A stretch of DNA of 64,000 nucleotides from Streptomyces katrae. Lineage in GTDB: Bacteria > Actinomycetota > Actinomycetes > Streptomycetales > Streptomycetaceae. A program made the translations under genes and the position numbers. Below the pieces are notes generated by a model, which saw only the letters and a program-made list of their open reading frames with translations, was not told the origin of the DNA and made no database searches. How positions within the stretch are numbered: the stretch's first letter is position 1; each line of letters opens with the position of its first letter. The stretch spans positions 1 through 64,000 of the forward strand of contig NZ_JNZY01000013.1 of assembly GCF_000717655.1 (NCBI RefSeq), read 5' to 3'. Below are positions 9,118-17,883 of this stretch, in pieces.

Positions 9118-10488
9118 TTACGCGCGGACCAGGGCCAGGACCTCGTCGCGGACCTTGGCGAGGGTCACGGAGTCGCGGGCTTCGACGTTGAGGCGCAGCA
9201 GCGGCTCGGTGTTGGAGGCTCGCAGGTTGAACCACCAGTCGGCGGAGCTGGCGGTCAGGCCGTCGAGCTCGTCGAGGGTGATGCCCTCGACGGCGCCGTA
9301 CGCGGCCTTGACGGCGGCGAGCCGGCCGGTCTGGTCGGCGACGGTGGAGTTGATCTCGCCGGAGCCCTCGTAGCGGTCGTAGGAGGCGACCAGCTCGGAG
9401 AGCGGGCCGTCCTGGCCGCCGAGGGCCGCGAGGACGTGGAGCGCGGCGAGCATGCCGGTGTCCGCGTTCCAGAAGTCCTTGAAGTAGTAGTGCGCGGAGT
9501 GCTCACCGCCGAAGATGGCGCCGGACTTGGCCATCTCCTCCTTGATGAAGGAGTGGCCGACGCGGGTGCGGACGGGGGTGCCGCCGTGCTCGCGGACGAC
9601 CTCCGGGACGGACCAGGAGGTGATCAGGTTGTGGATCACGGTGCCGGTGCCGCCGTTGCGGGCCAGCTCGCGGGCCGCGACCAGGGCGGTGACCGCGGAC
9701 GGGGAGACGCCCTCGCCGCGCTCGTCGACGACGAAGCAGCGGTCGGCGTCGCCGTCGAAGGCGAGGCCCAGGTCGGCGCCCTCGGCCTTCACGCGGGCCT
9801 GGAGGTCGACGATGTTCTTCGGGTCGAGGGGGTTGGCCTCGTGGTTGGGGAAGGTGCCGTCCAGCTCGAAGTACATCGGGACGACGTCGAGGGGCAGGCC
9901 GTCGAAGACGGTCGGGACGGTGTGGCCGCCCATCCCGTTGCCGGCGTCCACGACCACCTTGAGCGGGCGGATGCCGCTCAGGTCGACGAGGGACTTGAGG
10001 TGCTCGGCGTACCCGGCGAGGGTGTCCTGCTCGGTGACCGTGCCCGGGACGGTGCCGTCCGCGACGGCCGGGGCGCCCTGGTCGGACCACGTCTCGACGA
10101 GCTCGCGGATGGCGGAGAGGCCGGTGTCCTGGCCGACGGGGGCGGCGCCGGCGCGGCAGAGCTTGATGCCGTTGTAGCGGGCCGGGTTGTGCGAGGCCGT
10201 GAACATCGCGCCGGGCAGGTCCAGCATGCCGGAGGCGTAGTACAGCTGGTCGGTGGAGCACAGCCCGATCAGGGTGACGTCGACGCCGCGGGCGGCGGCG
10301 CCGCGGGCGAACGCGCCGGACAGGGCGGGCGAGGAGGGCCGCATGTCGTGGCCGACGACGATCGCCGTGGCGCCGGTGACCTCGACGAAAGCGGCACCGA
10401 ACAGCTCGGCCAGCGACTCGTCCCACTCGTCCGGTACGACACCACGTACGTCGTACGCCTTGACGATGTTCGAAAGATCTGCGGCCAC
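9118..10488 (-). CDS. manB: phosphomannomutase / phosphoglucomutase
   Basis: Alpha-D-phosphohexomutase of 456 residues that moves phosphate between C6 and C1 of mannose or glucose and provides mannose-1-phosphate for GDP-mannose. The phosphoserine loop TASHNP, the metal-binding DGDADR loop and the C-terminal phosphate-binding RASNTEPLLR are all present. It starts with GTG at 10488 behind a GGAGGG ribosome site. A TAGGTT at 10527-10522 is a possible -10 box. It heads the cluster manB, Trm112-like, SIS, manA, CDF. Confidence 0.95.
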   Translation of the reverse strand: MAADLSNIVKAYDVRGVVPDEWDESLAELFGAAFVEVTGATAIVVGHDMRPSSPALSGAFARGAAARGVDVTLIGLCSTDQLYYASGMLDLPGAMFTASHNPARYNGIKLCRAGAAPVGQDTGLSAIRELVETWSDQGAPAVADGTVPGTVTEQDTLAGYAEHLKSLVDLSGIRPLKVVVDAGNGMGGHTVPTVFDGLPLDVVPMYFELDGTFPNHEANPLDPKNIVDLQARVKAEGADLGLAFDGDADRCFVVDERGEGVSPSAVTALVAARELARNGGTGTVIHNLITSWSVPEVVREHGGTPVRTRVGHSFIKEEMAKSGAIFGGEHSAHYYFKDFWNADTGMLAALHVLAALGGQDGPLSELVASYDRYEGSGEINSTVADQTGRLAAVKAAYGAVEGITLDELDGLTASSADWWFNLRASNTEPLLRLNVEARDSVTLAKVRDEVLALVRA

Positions 10489-10564
10489 TGCCTGCCCTCC
10501 TGAGGTGCTGTGCGTGGAGCAAACCTACCCTGCACGGAGAGCGACTTTTCAGACCATGTGTAGG

Positions 10565-10945
10565 TCAGGAGTCGGGCGAACGCAGGACGCGCAGGTGTCC
10601 TCGACGGGTCTCGCCGGTGTTGCCGCCGCCGCTGCCCGGACGGGTTCCGCCGGCCTCGGCGGCCCGCTCGTGGGGGCGGGCCGCTTCGCGGACGGCGTTG
10701 GCCAGGGCTTCGAGGTCGTCGCCGCTCGGGCGGGACGGCGCGGAGCCGTCGGTGAGGCGCACGACGTCCCAGCCGCGCGGGGCGGTCAGGCGCTCGGAGT
10801 GCTCGGCGCACAGGTCGTAGCAGTGGGGTTCCGCGTAGGTGGCGAGCGGGCCGAGAACTGCGGTCGAATCGGCGTAGACGTACGTCAGTGTCGCGACGGC
10901 AGGGCGGCCGCACGCAGTGCGCGAACAGCGACGTACAAGGCTCAC
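10565..10945 (-). CDS. DUF3499 family protein
   Basis: A 126-residue actinobacterial protein of unknown function. It has two cysteine pairs (residues 7 and 12, 42 and 46) in RRCSRTACGRPA and EPHCYDLCAEHSERL, which look like a small zinc-binding module, followed by a Gly/Arg-rich tail. It starts with GTG at 10945. A TACCGT hexamer 8 bases upstream suggests a possible leaderless transcript. It lies 76 bases upstream of manB on the same strand and is divergent from the zincin-like gene. Confidence 0.85.
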   Translation of the reverse strand: MSLVRRCSRTACGRPAVATLTYVYADSTAVLGPLATYAEPHCYDLCAEHSERLTAPRGWDVVRLTDGSAPSRPSGDDLEALANAVREAARPHERAAEAGGTRPGSGGGNTGETRRGHLRVLRSPDS

Positions 10946-11082
10946 GACGTTGGACGGTACCGCACTCTTGACCGGGCCGCGACGACTCTCCCGCAGGCCA
11001 CTCCCCGTGTCGTGCCTGCGGAGGGGCGCGGCGGGTCCGGAAACCCCCGGGTGGGAGGGGTTGCGGGGGCTACGCTGCGGGG

Positions 11083-11562
11083 GTGACGGACAGCCCCCTG
11101 CCCCCCGGCCCGCCCCGCCCCGCCGAGCCTCCCGCCGAGCCGCGGCCGCGCCGTCGCGACCGGCACGGGCGGGGGATGCGCGGGCCGCTGGCCCCGCCGC
11201 AGGTCCCGCTGTCGGCGAGCCGGGCGGAGCTGTTCGGGGACCTGGTACGGGATTCGGTCGAGCGGCTGGAGCGGCGCTGGCCTCAGCTGGCGGAGGTGGA
11301 GTTCGTGGTCGCGGACGTCCCTGGACCGCCGGGTGGTCCGGACGCCGGCTGGAACGACGAGGCGGTGCCGCTCGGGGCGCTGTCGGAGGCGGCGGGCACG
11401 GGTCGGCCGGCGCGGGTCGTGGTGTTCCGGCGGCCGGTGGAGATCCGCACGAAGAGCCGCGACGAGCGCGCCCTGCTCGTGCACGAGATCGTGGTCGAGC
11501 AGGTGGCGGAGCTGCTGGGGCTGTCCCCGGAGACGGTCGACCCGCGGTACGACCAGGAGTGA
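11083..11562 (+). CDS. metallopeptidase-like (zincin_1 fold) protein, degenerate motif
   Basis: A 159-residue protein. A basic, Pro-rich N-terminal segment of about 45 residues precedes a domain resembling the small bacterial zincin family PF06262 (FGDLVRDSVERLERRWPQLAEVEFVVADVP, then VVFRRPVEIRTKSRDERALLVHEIVVEQ). Active members carry HExxHxxG; here the helix reads HEIVVEQVAELLG, so the second histidine is replaced. It may bind no zinc. GTG at 11083 lies 6 bases after TACGCT, with no ribosome site, so the mRNA may be leaderless. It ends 25 bases from the convergent DUF5719 gene. Confidence 0.75.
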   Translation: MTDSPLPPGPPRPAEPPAEPRPRRRDRHGRGMRGPLAPPQVPLSASRAELFGDLVRDSVERLERRWPQLAEVEFVVADVPGPPGGPDAGWNDEAVPLGALSEAAGTGRPARVVVFRRPVEIRTKSRDERALLVHEIVVEQVAELLGLSPETVDPRYDQE

Positions 11563-11587
11563 CCGGCCGTCCCGCGGGCGCAGTTGG

Positions 11588-13066
11588 CTAGTCGGTCAGG
11601 ACCGTCAGGTCCTGGGTGGCCTTGGGGACCGAGACCATCGCGTGGTCGTCCGACAGCGGCTGGATCGTGAACATCGGGACGCCCTCGTGCGGCAGGGTCA
11701 GGGTGCGGGCCGCGTACACGGGGCCGCCGGAGACGGTCTCGACCGTCAGCGCGTAGGCGCCCTTGGCCCCCGCCGGGGCCAGTGACACCGTCTGCGTCGT
11801 GCCCGCCTTGACCGTGACCTCCTTCGAGGCCGGCTCCCCGGCCTCCGTGCCCGCCGAGGCCGTCACCTTCACCTTCGCGTCGGCGCCGCCCGCCGCCGTG
11901 AGCGCGAGCACCGTCGCGTTCTCGTCGGCCCGGTCGTCGGCGACCGTCGCCCGCGTCCCGACGGGCCCGGTCGCCGGGACGAAGCCCAGCTCCTGCTTGG
12001 CGCCGCTGCCGCGGACCACGCGGACGGCCGCCACCACCGGCACGGCCTTCTTGTCGTTCGCCGGGGCCAGCAGCAGCGAACCCGCCTCGCCGCGGGTCAC
12101 GTCCTTCAGGTCGACGCCCACCGTCATGCCGCCCTTGAGGTGCAGCTGCTCGTTGCCCGCCGGGCTGATCGAGCCGTTCGGCCCGGCCAGCTTGACGGTG
12201 AGGTCCGCGTCCTCCTCGCCGGGCGCGAAGGCGACCAGCCGTACCGAGGTGGCGTCGGCCGGGATCCCGGGCAGCACCAGCGAGCCCGCCGGGTCGGTGG
12301 AGGCCGGCAGCCAGTCGGCGCCCACCCCCTCTTCGCCGACCTGCACGGTGGCGCCGACCCGGCCCGCCCGCGTCGTCACATGGGCGGTGACGTCCGCGAG
12401 CTGGACCCCGGGGGCGAGCGAGGACAGCGAGACGGACTTGGTGGACCTGGGGTCGATCCGGATGTTCTCGCCGGTGCCGCCCTCGGACTTGACCGCCCCG
12501 TCCGGGCCGAACATCTTGATGTCGATCACGGCCGCGGTGTCGTCCGGGTTGGTGAGGTGCACGTAGTCCTCGCGCCCCTTGGCCGTACTCGCGCCGGGGA
12601 ACCAGAAGTCGGTGCCGGGCGCGGTGCAGCTCACGCCGAGGACGCCGCGCGCCCGGCCGACCGAGACCTTCGTGGTCTGCTGTGCGGTCCAGCCGGGAGC
12701 CAGGATCCCGTCGGCGACACCCACCAGTGCGGGCGCCTCCGCGCCGGAGGCGGCGGCCCCGGCCGGCTTGCCGCGCTCCTTGAGCTCGAGCACCGGCTTG
12801 GCCTCCTTGGTCGCGCCGAGGAGGCGGGCCGTGCCCTTGCCGCCTCCGGCCGCGCCGGGGGTGATCGCCGTGTACGTGGTCTCCGCGATGTCCGAGGAGC
12901 TGGGCGCCGGGCAGACCAGCGCGGACCGCTCCACCGGCATCCGGGCCGCGGCCGCCGTCCGGTCGTCGGCGGCCGGGGCGGCGGGGGCGGCGAGGTATCC
13001 GACGCCGGTGACGGCCGCCAGGGCGGCGGCCACCGCCGCCAGCGTCAGGGGTGCGCGCTGCTTCAC
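11588..13066 (-). CDS. DUF5719 family secreted or membrane-anchored protein
   Basis: A 492-residue protein with an N-terminal hydrophobic segment (KQRAPLTLAAVAAALAAVTG) that may act as an anchor or signal, followed by a large extracytoplasmic beta-rich region. Two cysteines, in LVCPAP and GVSCTAPG, could form a disulfide. The family is found in actinobacteria next to a large glycosyltransferase, as here. It starts with GTG at 13066, and the GTGA overlaps the stop codon of the glycosyltransferase, so the two are translationally coupled. A role in export or modification of the glycosyltransferase product is an inference from this coupling. Confidence 0.85.
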   Translation of the reverse strand: MKQRAPLTLAAVAAALAAVTGVGYLAAPAAPAADDRTAAAARMPVERSALVCPAPSSSDIAETTYTAITPGAAGGGKGTARLLGATKEAKPVLELKERGKPAGAAASGAEAPALVGVADGILAPGWTAQQTTKVSVGRARGVLGVSCTAPGTDFWFPGASTAKGREDYVHLTNPDDTAAVIDIKMFGPDGAVKSEGGTGENIRIDPRSTKSVSLSSLAPGVQLADVTAHVTTRAGRVGATVQVGEEGVGADWLPASTDPAGSLVLPGIPADATSVRLVAFAPGEEDADLTVKLAGPNGSISPAGNEQLHLKGGMTVGVDLKDVTRGEAGSLLLAPANDKKAVPVVAAVRVVRGSGAKQELGFVPATGPVGTRATVADDRADENATVLALTAAGGADAKVKVTASAGTEAGEPASKEVTVKAGTTQTVSLAPAGAKGAYALTVETVSGGPVYAARTLTLPHEGVPMFTIQPLSDDHAMVSVPKATQDLTVLTD

Positions 13067-16000
13067 TGCTGGGGGCTCCCGTCCGGACGCGGGTCTTGCT
13101 GTCCGTAGGTGTCGTACGGCTGCTCGTACGGCGGGTAGGGGTACGGCTGCTGCGGCTGCTGCGGGTACCCCTGCTGGGGGTCGTAGCCCTGCTGCGGGTA
13201 CGGGTACTGCTCGTACTCCGGGGCCTGGGCGGGCGCCGGCACGTACGGCTGCTGGGGCTGCTGTGGCTGCTGGTCGTACGCGTGGCCCTGGTCGCCGTAG
13301 GCCTGGTACGCGTAGGTCTCCTCCCCGTACGCCGGCTGCGCCGGGATCTGCGCGTACGGATCGGCGACCGCGCCCGAGGGCTCCTCGGCGGCGGCCGTCG
13401 CGGCGGCCGAGGACTGCGCCTCCGCGCGCAGCCGGCGCGCCCGGCGGCCCTCTCCGGCCTCGCCGGCGGCGGACCGCTCGGCGGCTTCCGCTTCCTCCTC
13501 GGGCAGGTCGTCGTCGAGGCTCGCCCGGCGGCCGGGCAGGGCCATCACGAGCAGCACCAGCGCGAGGAGGCCCTGGGCCCAGTGCCAGGCGGTCCGGGTC
13601 AGCGCGTCCTCGTGCACGAGGTCCAGGCGTCCGCCGGCGGCGGGCAGTTCGAAGCCCTGCGCCCAGCCGTCGAGGGTCTTGGGCTTGAGGGGCTTGCCGT
13701 CGAGGGTGGCCTGCCAGCCGGGGGCGGCCCGGTCGGCGATGCGCAGCATGCGGCCCGCCTCGCCCGCCGGGATCTTGGTGTGGGCCTCGACGGGGCCGGA
13801 GGCGACCGGGATGGGGGCCTCGCCCGGCTTCCCGGAGACGATGGCGGCGCGGGCGACCTGGCGGTCCACGCGCCACAGGGCGCTGCCGTCGAGCTGGCTG
13901 AGGCGGCTGAGGCCCGGGGTGGCGTCGAGGACCTTGCGCATCTGCTGCGGGGCCCCGTCGCGGACCAGGATGTAGCGGATGGCGAAGCCGCTGAGCTGGT
14001 CGGTCTGGTCGGCGCCGGAGCCTGCGACGAGGCTGGAGACGACCTTGTCGAGCTGGGGGCTGCTGCCGGCCGCGGCGGCGAGTTCGGGGTCGCCGAGGCG
14101 GCCGCCGGAGCCACGGACCAGCGTGTAGGACACGGTGGCGGGCGAGGTGCCGCCGAGGACGAGGGTGCGGGCCTGGTCGCGGGTGCCGCTCTCCTCGGCG
14201 ACGAACGCGGGGACCTGGACCGGGTCGCGCCGCTCCAGCGGGCCGTCGGCACCGCTGATCATCCAGCCGGCGGCGCCGAGCAGCGGGCCGGCGACGGCGC
14301 CGAGCGCGATCAGCGCGGCCAGCGGCTGGCGCCAGCCGAAGCTGCTGGCGGCGACCCGCTCCTTGGCCCCCTCGGCGCCGACGGCGGCGGCCGCGAGGAG
14401 GGCCAGTCCGTAGACGAGGGTGGCGGGCCCGGCCCATCCGGTGCGGTTGACGACGACGGCCAGGAGCAGGGCGGCCAGGGCGACGGCCCAGGCGGTGCGG
14501 ACGGCGAACCGGCGCTCGGCGCGCAGCAGGGCGGCCAGGGCGGCGAGGACGATGCCGATGAGCAGCAGGCCGCCGGCGGTACGGGGGCCGCCGGGGCTGA
14601 TGCCGAGCAGGTCGAGGGCGGTGGCCGAGCCGGATCCGTACGCCAGACCGGCCTCGTGCAGGAGCCGGCCGGGGTGCATGAGCAGGCTCAGCGACCAGGG
14701 GGCGAGCACGAGGAGCGGGACGGCGAGCGTGGCGAGCAGGCGCAGGCCGTACGTCTTCCACTCGGCGCGGCGCAGCACGAGGGCGGCGGTGCCGAGGGCG
14801 ACGGCCAGCAGCCATACGACGGGGGTGAAGGCGGTGGCCAGGGTCAGCAGGAGGGTGTACGTCCACACCGGGCGCCGGCCGGCCCGTTCGCCCTCGGCCG
14901 CGCCGTCACCGCCCTTGGGTCCGGCGGAGCCGAAGCCGAAGGCGGCGACCGCCGAGCGGGCGATGAGCGGGAGCAGGATCGCCAGGACGGCGGTGCCGAG
15001 GCGCCCGCCGGCCAGCGCGCCGGTGACGGCGGGCAGGAAGGCGTAGGCGACGGCGGCCCAGGCGCGCAGCAGCCGGGAGTCGACGAGCGGCCGGGAGGCG
15101 AAGTAGGCGGTGAGCCCGGCGAGCGGGACCGAGCAGACCAGCAGCAGGGTCAGCGCCGCGCTGGTGGAGCCGAACAGCAGGGTGGCGAAGGCGCCGAGGA
15201 CGGCGAGGTACGGCGGCGCTCCGGCGGTGGAGCCGGCGGCGACGGGCTGCCAGTCGTCGGTGTAGCTGTGCCAGAGGGCGAGCCCGCTGTCGGGGGCGGG
15301 CAGCAGGGCGCCGCCCATGAGGGAGCCGCCGCCGAGCAGGGCGCGGCAGGCGATGACGGAGACGAGCAGGAGGAGGGCGAAGAGGACGGGCGCGGGGTTG
15401 CGGGCGATCCGCTTGAGGCGCGCGAACTGTTCGATCTCGAGGTAGTCGGCGTCGTCGCCGCCGGGGCCGGACTCGACGGCTCCGCCGTGCCGGCCGATGG
15501 CGGACGCGTCGGTGTCGCGGTCGCCGCCGAAGTACCCGGCGAGCTGTTCGGCGTTGGCCCGCAGGCTCGCGCCGGGCGGCGGGAACAGGGGGCGCAGTTC
15601 CTTGGCGGGGACGGCCGGGCGGCCCCGTCTGCGGCGCGCGCCGAGGATCCGGCCGGGGCGCAGCAGGGTGGCGAGGAGGCCTGTGATCTCGTCGACGGCC
15701 TGGCCGGGGGCCTTGCCGATGAGGTAGGCGAGGGTGCGGAGCACGGTGCCGACGAGGAGGCGCAGCAGGACGTACGGCAGGGCGCGCGCGGAGCTGTTGG
15801 CGAGCACCGTGTAGACGGCGCCGGCCTTGTCGACGCGGTGGGGGCTGGCGCTCGTACGTCCGGCGCAGTCGACGGTGCGGCGCTCGCGGGCGGCTGCCTC
15901 GGCGTGCCGCAGCACGGCGTCGGGGGCGACGAGGACGGTGTGGCCGGCGCTCTGGGCGCGCCAGCAGAGGTCGACGTCGTCCCGCATGAGGGGCAGGCGG

Positions 16001-16719
16001 CGGTCGAAGCCGCCAAGGGCCTCGTACACGTCGCGGCGCACGAGCATGCCGGCGGTGGAGACGGACAGGACCGGGCGGACCTGGTCGTGCTGGCCCTGGT
16101 CCTGTTCGCGGCGGTCGAGGCCCGTCCAGCGGCGGCCGCTGCGGGCGATGGTGACGCCGGCCTCGAGGAGCTGCTTCTTGTCGTACCAGCCGCGCAGCTT
16201 GGGGCCGATGACGGCGGCGTCGGGGTTGTCCTCGGCGACGCGCAGCAGTTCGGTGAGGGCGTCGGGTTCGGGGGCGCTGTCGTCGTGGAGCAGCCAGAGC
16301 CACTGGACGGGTTCGCCGTGCGGGAGTTCGGGGAGGTCGTAGGCGTCGTCGCGCCAGGTGCGGCTGACGGGGTCCCAGCCGCTGGGGCGCTTGAGGTACG
16401 AGAGGTCCTCGGGGCTCAGGGTGCCCGCGGTGCGGGCGGCCTCGTCGACGGCGGCGCCGAAACCGGTGCGGCGGGCGAGGTGGAGGACACGGTCCTCGCC
16501 GAAGGCCTCGCCGAGCAGGCGCGCGGATTCGTCGGCGCTGCCGGTGTCGGCGGCGACATGGCTCTGCGCGGGGCGTTCCTGGCCGAGGAGGCCGGCGAGC
16601 GTCCTCGGTAGCCAGCGGGCGCCGTCGTGGGCGACGAGGACCGCGGTGACCACGTGCCGGGGGAACTCGGGTGTGGCGGCAGCCTGGTAGGAGGCCGTCG
16701 ACTGGCTGTGCAGGGACAT
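13063..16719 (-). CDS. large membrane glycosyltransferase (GT2 plus polytopic domain)
   Basis: A 1218-residue protein. Residues about 18-260 are a GT2 domain (VTAVLVAHDGARWLPRTLAG, acidic motif LLHDDSAPEPDAL, acceptor region MRDDVDLCWRAQ). From about residue 430 to 860 there are a dozen or more membrane helices, then an extracytoplasmic domain, one more helix near 1070 and a cytoplasmic tail that is low-complexity and rich in Gln, Pro and Tyr. The architecture suggests transfer of sugar to a lipid-linked or cell-wall acceptor. The start at 16719 (MSLHSQSTASYQAA) avoids a Pro-rich in-frame extension. It is coupled to the DUF5719 gene. Donor and acceptor are unknown. Confidence 0.9.
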   Translation of the reverse strand: MSLHSQSTASYQAAATPEFPRHVVTAVLVAHDGARWLPRTLAGLLGQERPAQSHVAADTGSADESARLLGEAFGEDRVLHLARRTGFGAAVDEAARTAGTLSPEDLSYLKRPSGWDPVSRTWRDDAYDLPELPHGEPVQWLWLLHDDSAPEPDALTELLRVAEDNPDAAVIGPKLRGWYDKKQLLEAGVTIARSGRRWTGLDRREQDQGQHDQVRPVLSVSTAGMLVRRDVYEALGGFDRRLPLMRDDVDLCWRAQSAGHTVLVAPDAVLRHAEAAARERRTVDCAGRTSASPHRVDKAGAVYTVLANSSARALPYVLLRLLVGTVLRTLAYLIGKAPGQAVDEITGLLATLLRPGRILGARRRRGRPAVPAKELRPLFPPPGASLRANAEQLAGYFGGDRDTDASAIGRHGGAVESGPGGDDADYLEIEQFARLKRIARNPAPVLFALLLLVSVIACRALLGGGSLMGGALLPAPDSGLALWHSYTDDWQPVAAGSTAGAPPYLAVLGAFATLLFGSTSAALTLLLVCSVPLAGLTAYFASRPLVDSRLLRAWAAVAYAFLPAVTGALAGGRLGTAVLAILLPLIARSAVAAFGFGSAGPKGGDGAAEGERAGRRPVWTYTLLLTLATAFTPVVWLLAVALGTAALVLRRAEWKTYGLRLLATLAVPLLVLAPWSLSLLMHPGRLLHEAGLAYGSGSATALDLLGISPGGPRTAGGLLLIGIVLAALAALLRAERRFAVRTAWAVALAALLLAVVVNRTGWAGPATLVYGLALLAAAAVGAEGAKERVAASSFGWRQPLAALIALGAVAGPLLGAAGWMISGADGPLERRDPVQVPAFVAEESGTRDQARTLVLGGTSPATVSYTLVRGSGGRLGDPELAAAAGSSPQLDKVVSSLVAGSGADQTDQLSGFAIRYILVRDGAPQQMRKVLDATPGLSRLSQLDGSALWRVDRQVARAAIVSGKPGEAPIPVASGPVEAHTKIPAGEAGRMLRIADRAAPGWQATLDGKPLKPKTLDGWAQGFELPAAGGRLDLVHEDALTRTAWHWAQGLLALVLLVMALPGRRASLDDDLPEEEAEAAERSAAGEAGEGRRARRLRAEAQSSAAATAAAEEPSGAVADPYAQIPAQPAYGEETYAYQAYGDQGHAYDQQPQQPQQPYVPAPAQAPEYEQYPYPQQGYDPQQGYPQQPQQPYPYPPYEQPYDTYGQQDPRPDGSPQQ

Positions 16720-16839
16720 CGCTCTACTGGCCCTCCGGCCTGGGGATCCCCCCGGACGCGGTCCGGGGAGTGGGTCCGGGGGTGGTTGTGCTCCCGGAGG
16801 CTGCTGGACAGCGCCCCACACTAACGGCTGGGAACACAG

Positions 16840-16878
16840 CGGTCCGCCTCCTGCGGGGAAGGTGCAGGAGGCGGACCG
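16840..16878 (-). terminator. terminator hairpin after whiB
   Basis: A perfect 15-base stem (CGGTCCGCCTCCTGC with GCAGGAGGCGGACCG) and a 9-base loop, about 100 bases past the whiB stop codon and upstream of the large glycosyltransferase. On the plus strand it is followed by TTT. Confidence 0.75.
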
Positions 16879-16976
16879 TTTGCTCTGCTCATTGCTTTGT
16901 TCTGAAGCTTCGTTCCGAAGCTCGTTCTGCGTACTGACCGGTGTTGCCCAGTGTTGTCCTGTGTTGCGCTGCGTGC

Positions 16977-17240
16977 TCAGACCGCGGCTTTTTTCAGCCG
17001 TCGGCGTTCACGCTCGGACAGACCGCCCCAGATGCCGAATCGCTCGTCGTTGGCGAGTGCGTACTCGAGGCATTCGGAGCGGACCTCGCAGGCGAGGCAG
17101 ACCTTCTTGGCCTCGCGGGTGGAGCCGCCCTTCTCGGGAAAGAAGGACTCGGGGTCGGTCTGGGCGCAAAGAGCACGCTCCTGCCATCCGAGCTCTTCGT
17201 CCGCCTCCTCGACCAGCAGTTCCTGAAACAGCTCGGTCAT
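16977..17240 (-). CDS. whiB: WhiB-family iron-sulfur transcriptional regulator
   Basis: An 87-residue Wbl protein. Four cysteines (25, 48, 51, 57) in the C-(22)-CxxC-(5)-C pattern ligate a [4Fe-4S] cluster, followed by the GIWGG turn (69-73) and the basic tail SERERRRLKKAAV. Length and sequence closely match my memory of Streptomyces WhiB, the partner of WhiA that switches aerial hyphae to septation and spores, and the neighbourhood agrees. It stands alone: 643 bases of upstream space and a terminator downstream. A candidate promoter is present at 17343-17314. Confidence 0.92.
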   Translation of the reverse strand: MTELFQELLVEEADEELGWQERALCAQTDPESFFPEKGGSTREAKKVCLACEVRSECLEYALANDERFGIWGGLSERERRRLKKAAV

Positions 17241-17307
17241 GTGCGCCCCTCGCTCTGTCTGTGCGTCCCCGTGGTGGTGCCGTTACTGATCGCTACGTAA
17301 CGACACG

Positions 17308-17343
17308 AGTGAAATTACAAGTGGGCCGCTCCAGCGCAGTCAA
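17308..17343 (-). promoter_or_regulatory. whiB promoter
   Basis: TTGACT at 17343-17338, an 18-base spacer and TGTAAT at 17319-17314, giving a 5' leader of roughly 65 bases for whiB. An AGTGA at 17308-17312 (plus strand) next to the -10 box resembles a BldD half-site; whiB is a known BldD target, but this match is weak. A GTTAC/GTAAC dyad lies in the leader near 17282-17301. Confidence 0.6.
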
Positions 17344-17675
17344 GCCGAGATCTGCTATTGGGCCCCTTATTCACTCTGCGGAACCAAGCGTATGCAGAAA
17401 GTGTTCATATCGCCAAAAATCGTGACACATGCCACTGGCGCCCCACTGTGCCCCTGTTCACCCGCAATCGACGTGTCACTCCGGGGTGCGGTTGCGATCA
17501 AGCCAAAGAAGCGGCGCAGATCACATTCCGGTCACGGTGCGGCGTGTCGCGGCCGGGCGTTCGTGGGCTCCGGCGTCACGTGGAGCGCCACCTCCCCTGC
17601 ATCGGTATGCACAAACCTTTCTCCGAGCACAGCAACCGGATCAGATGAAACTTTCGCGACAAACGAGGCATTGGG
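17344..17675. other. gene-free region between whiB and the cysteine dioxygenase leader
   Basis: No convincing coding sequence; the open frames here lack actinomycete codon bias. The segment nearest whiB (17341-17520) looks less GC-rich than its surroundings and probably holds upstream control sites for the developmental whiB gene. I see no RNA gene. Confidence 0.6.
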
Positions 17676-17705
17676 TTGACAGTCCGGCCCACGACCCGGT
17701 CTCCT
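17676..17705 (+). promoter_or_regulatory. candidate promoter of the Cys leader peptide and cysteine dioxygenase
   Basis: A consensus -35 TTGACA at 17676-17681, an 18-base spacer and a weak -10 TCTCCT at 17700-17705. Transcription would start about 7 bases later, on the ATG of the leader peptide at 17713, making that ORF leaderless. The -35 is strong and the -10 is poor. Confidence 0.5.
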
Positions 17706-17712
17706 TGTCCCC

Positions 17713-17799
17713 ATGTCAGTGACCTCAGCAGCCACCCGGACCCCCATTCGTGGGTTCCTGTGCGCTGCCCAGGTTCGCTGTCGCTGTCGCTGCTGTTGA
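17713..17799 (+). CDS. cysteine-rich leader peptide (upstream ORF)
   Basis: A 28-codon ORF with ATG start and TGA stop, ending 84 bases before the cysteine dioxygenase start. The peptide begins MSVTSAATRTPIRG, has one Cys at residue 17 and ends CRCRCC just before the stop: five Cys, four of them in the last six codons, alternating with Arg CGC codons. Such a density by chance is unlikely. In mycobacteria, leaderless short ORFs with Cys runs are known as cysteine-responsive attenuators. Here the position right before a cysteine-degrading enzyme strongly suggests translation-based sensing of Cys-tRNA. No Shine-Dalgarno is seen and the ATG may be the first transcribed base. Confidence 0.65.
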   Translation: MSVTSAATRTPIRGFLCAAQVRCRCRCC

Positions 17800-17806
17800 T
17801 GCCTTC

Positions 17807-17829
17807 GGAGCCCCCGGCTCCCCTGAGCT
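17807..17829 (+). promoter_or_regulatory. possible attenuator hairpins after the Cys leader peptide
   Basis: Two mutually exclusive small hairpins directly follow the leader peptide: GGAGCC (17807-17812) with GGCTCC (17816-17821), and GCTC (17817-17820) with GAGC (17825-17828). They could switch depending on where a ribosome stalls in the Cys codons. The stems are short and GC-rich sequence makes chance pairing easy, so this is an inference. Confidence 0.3.
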
Positions 17830-17883
17830 CCGGCCACCCCACAGCGACCGCCAGCACGACTGACATCCATCGAGGACTCCCCG

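Noticed and set aside
17344-17675. Short open frames upstream of whiB
   Set aside because: Several overlapping frames of 95-200 codons exist, but none has actinomycete codon bias, a ribosome site or a recognisable motif.
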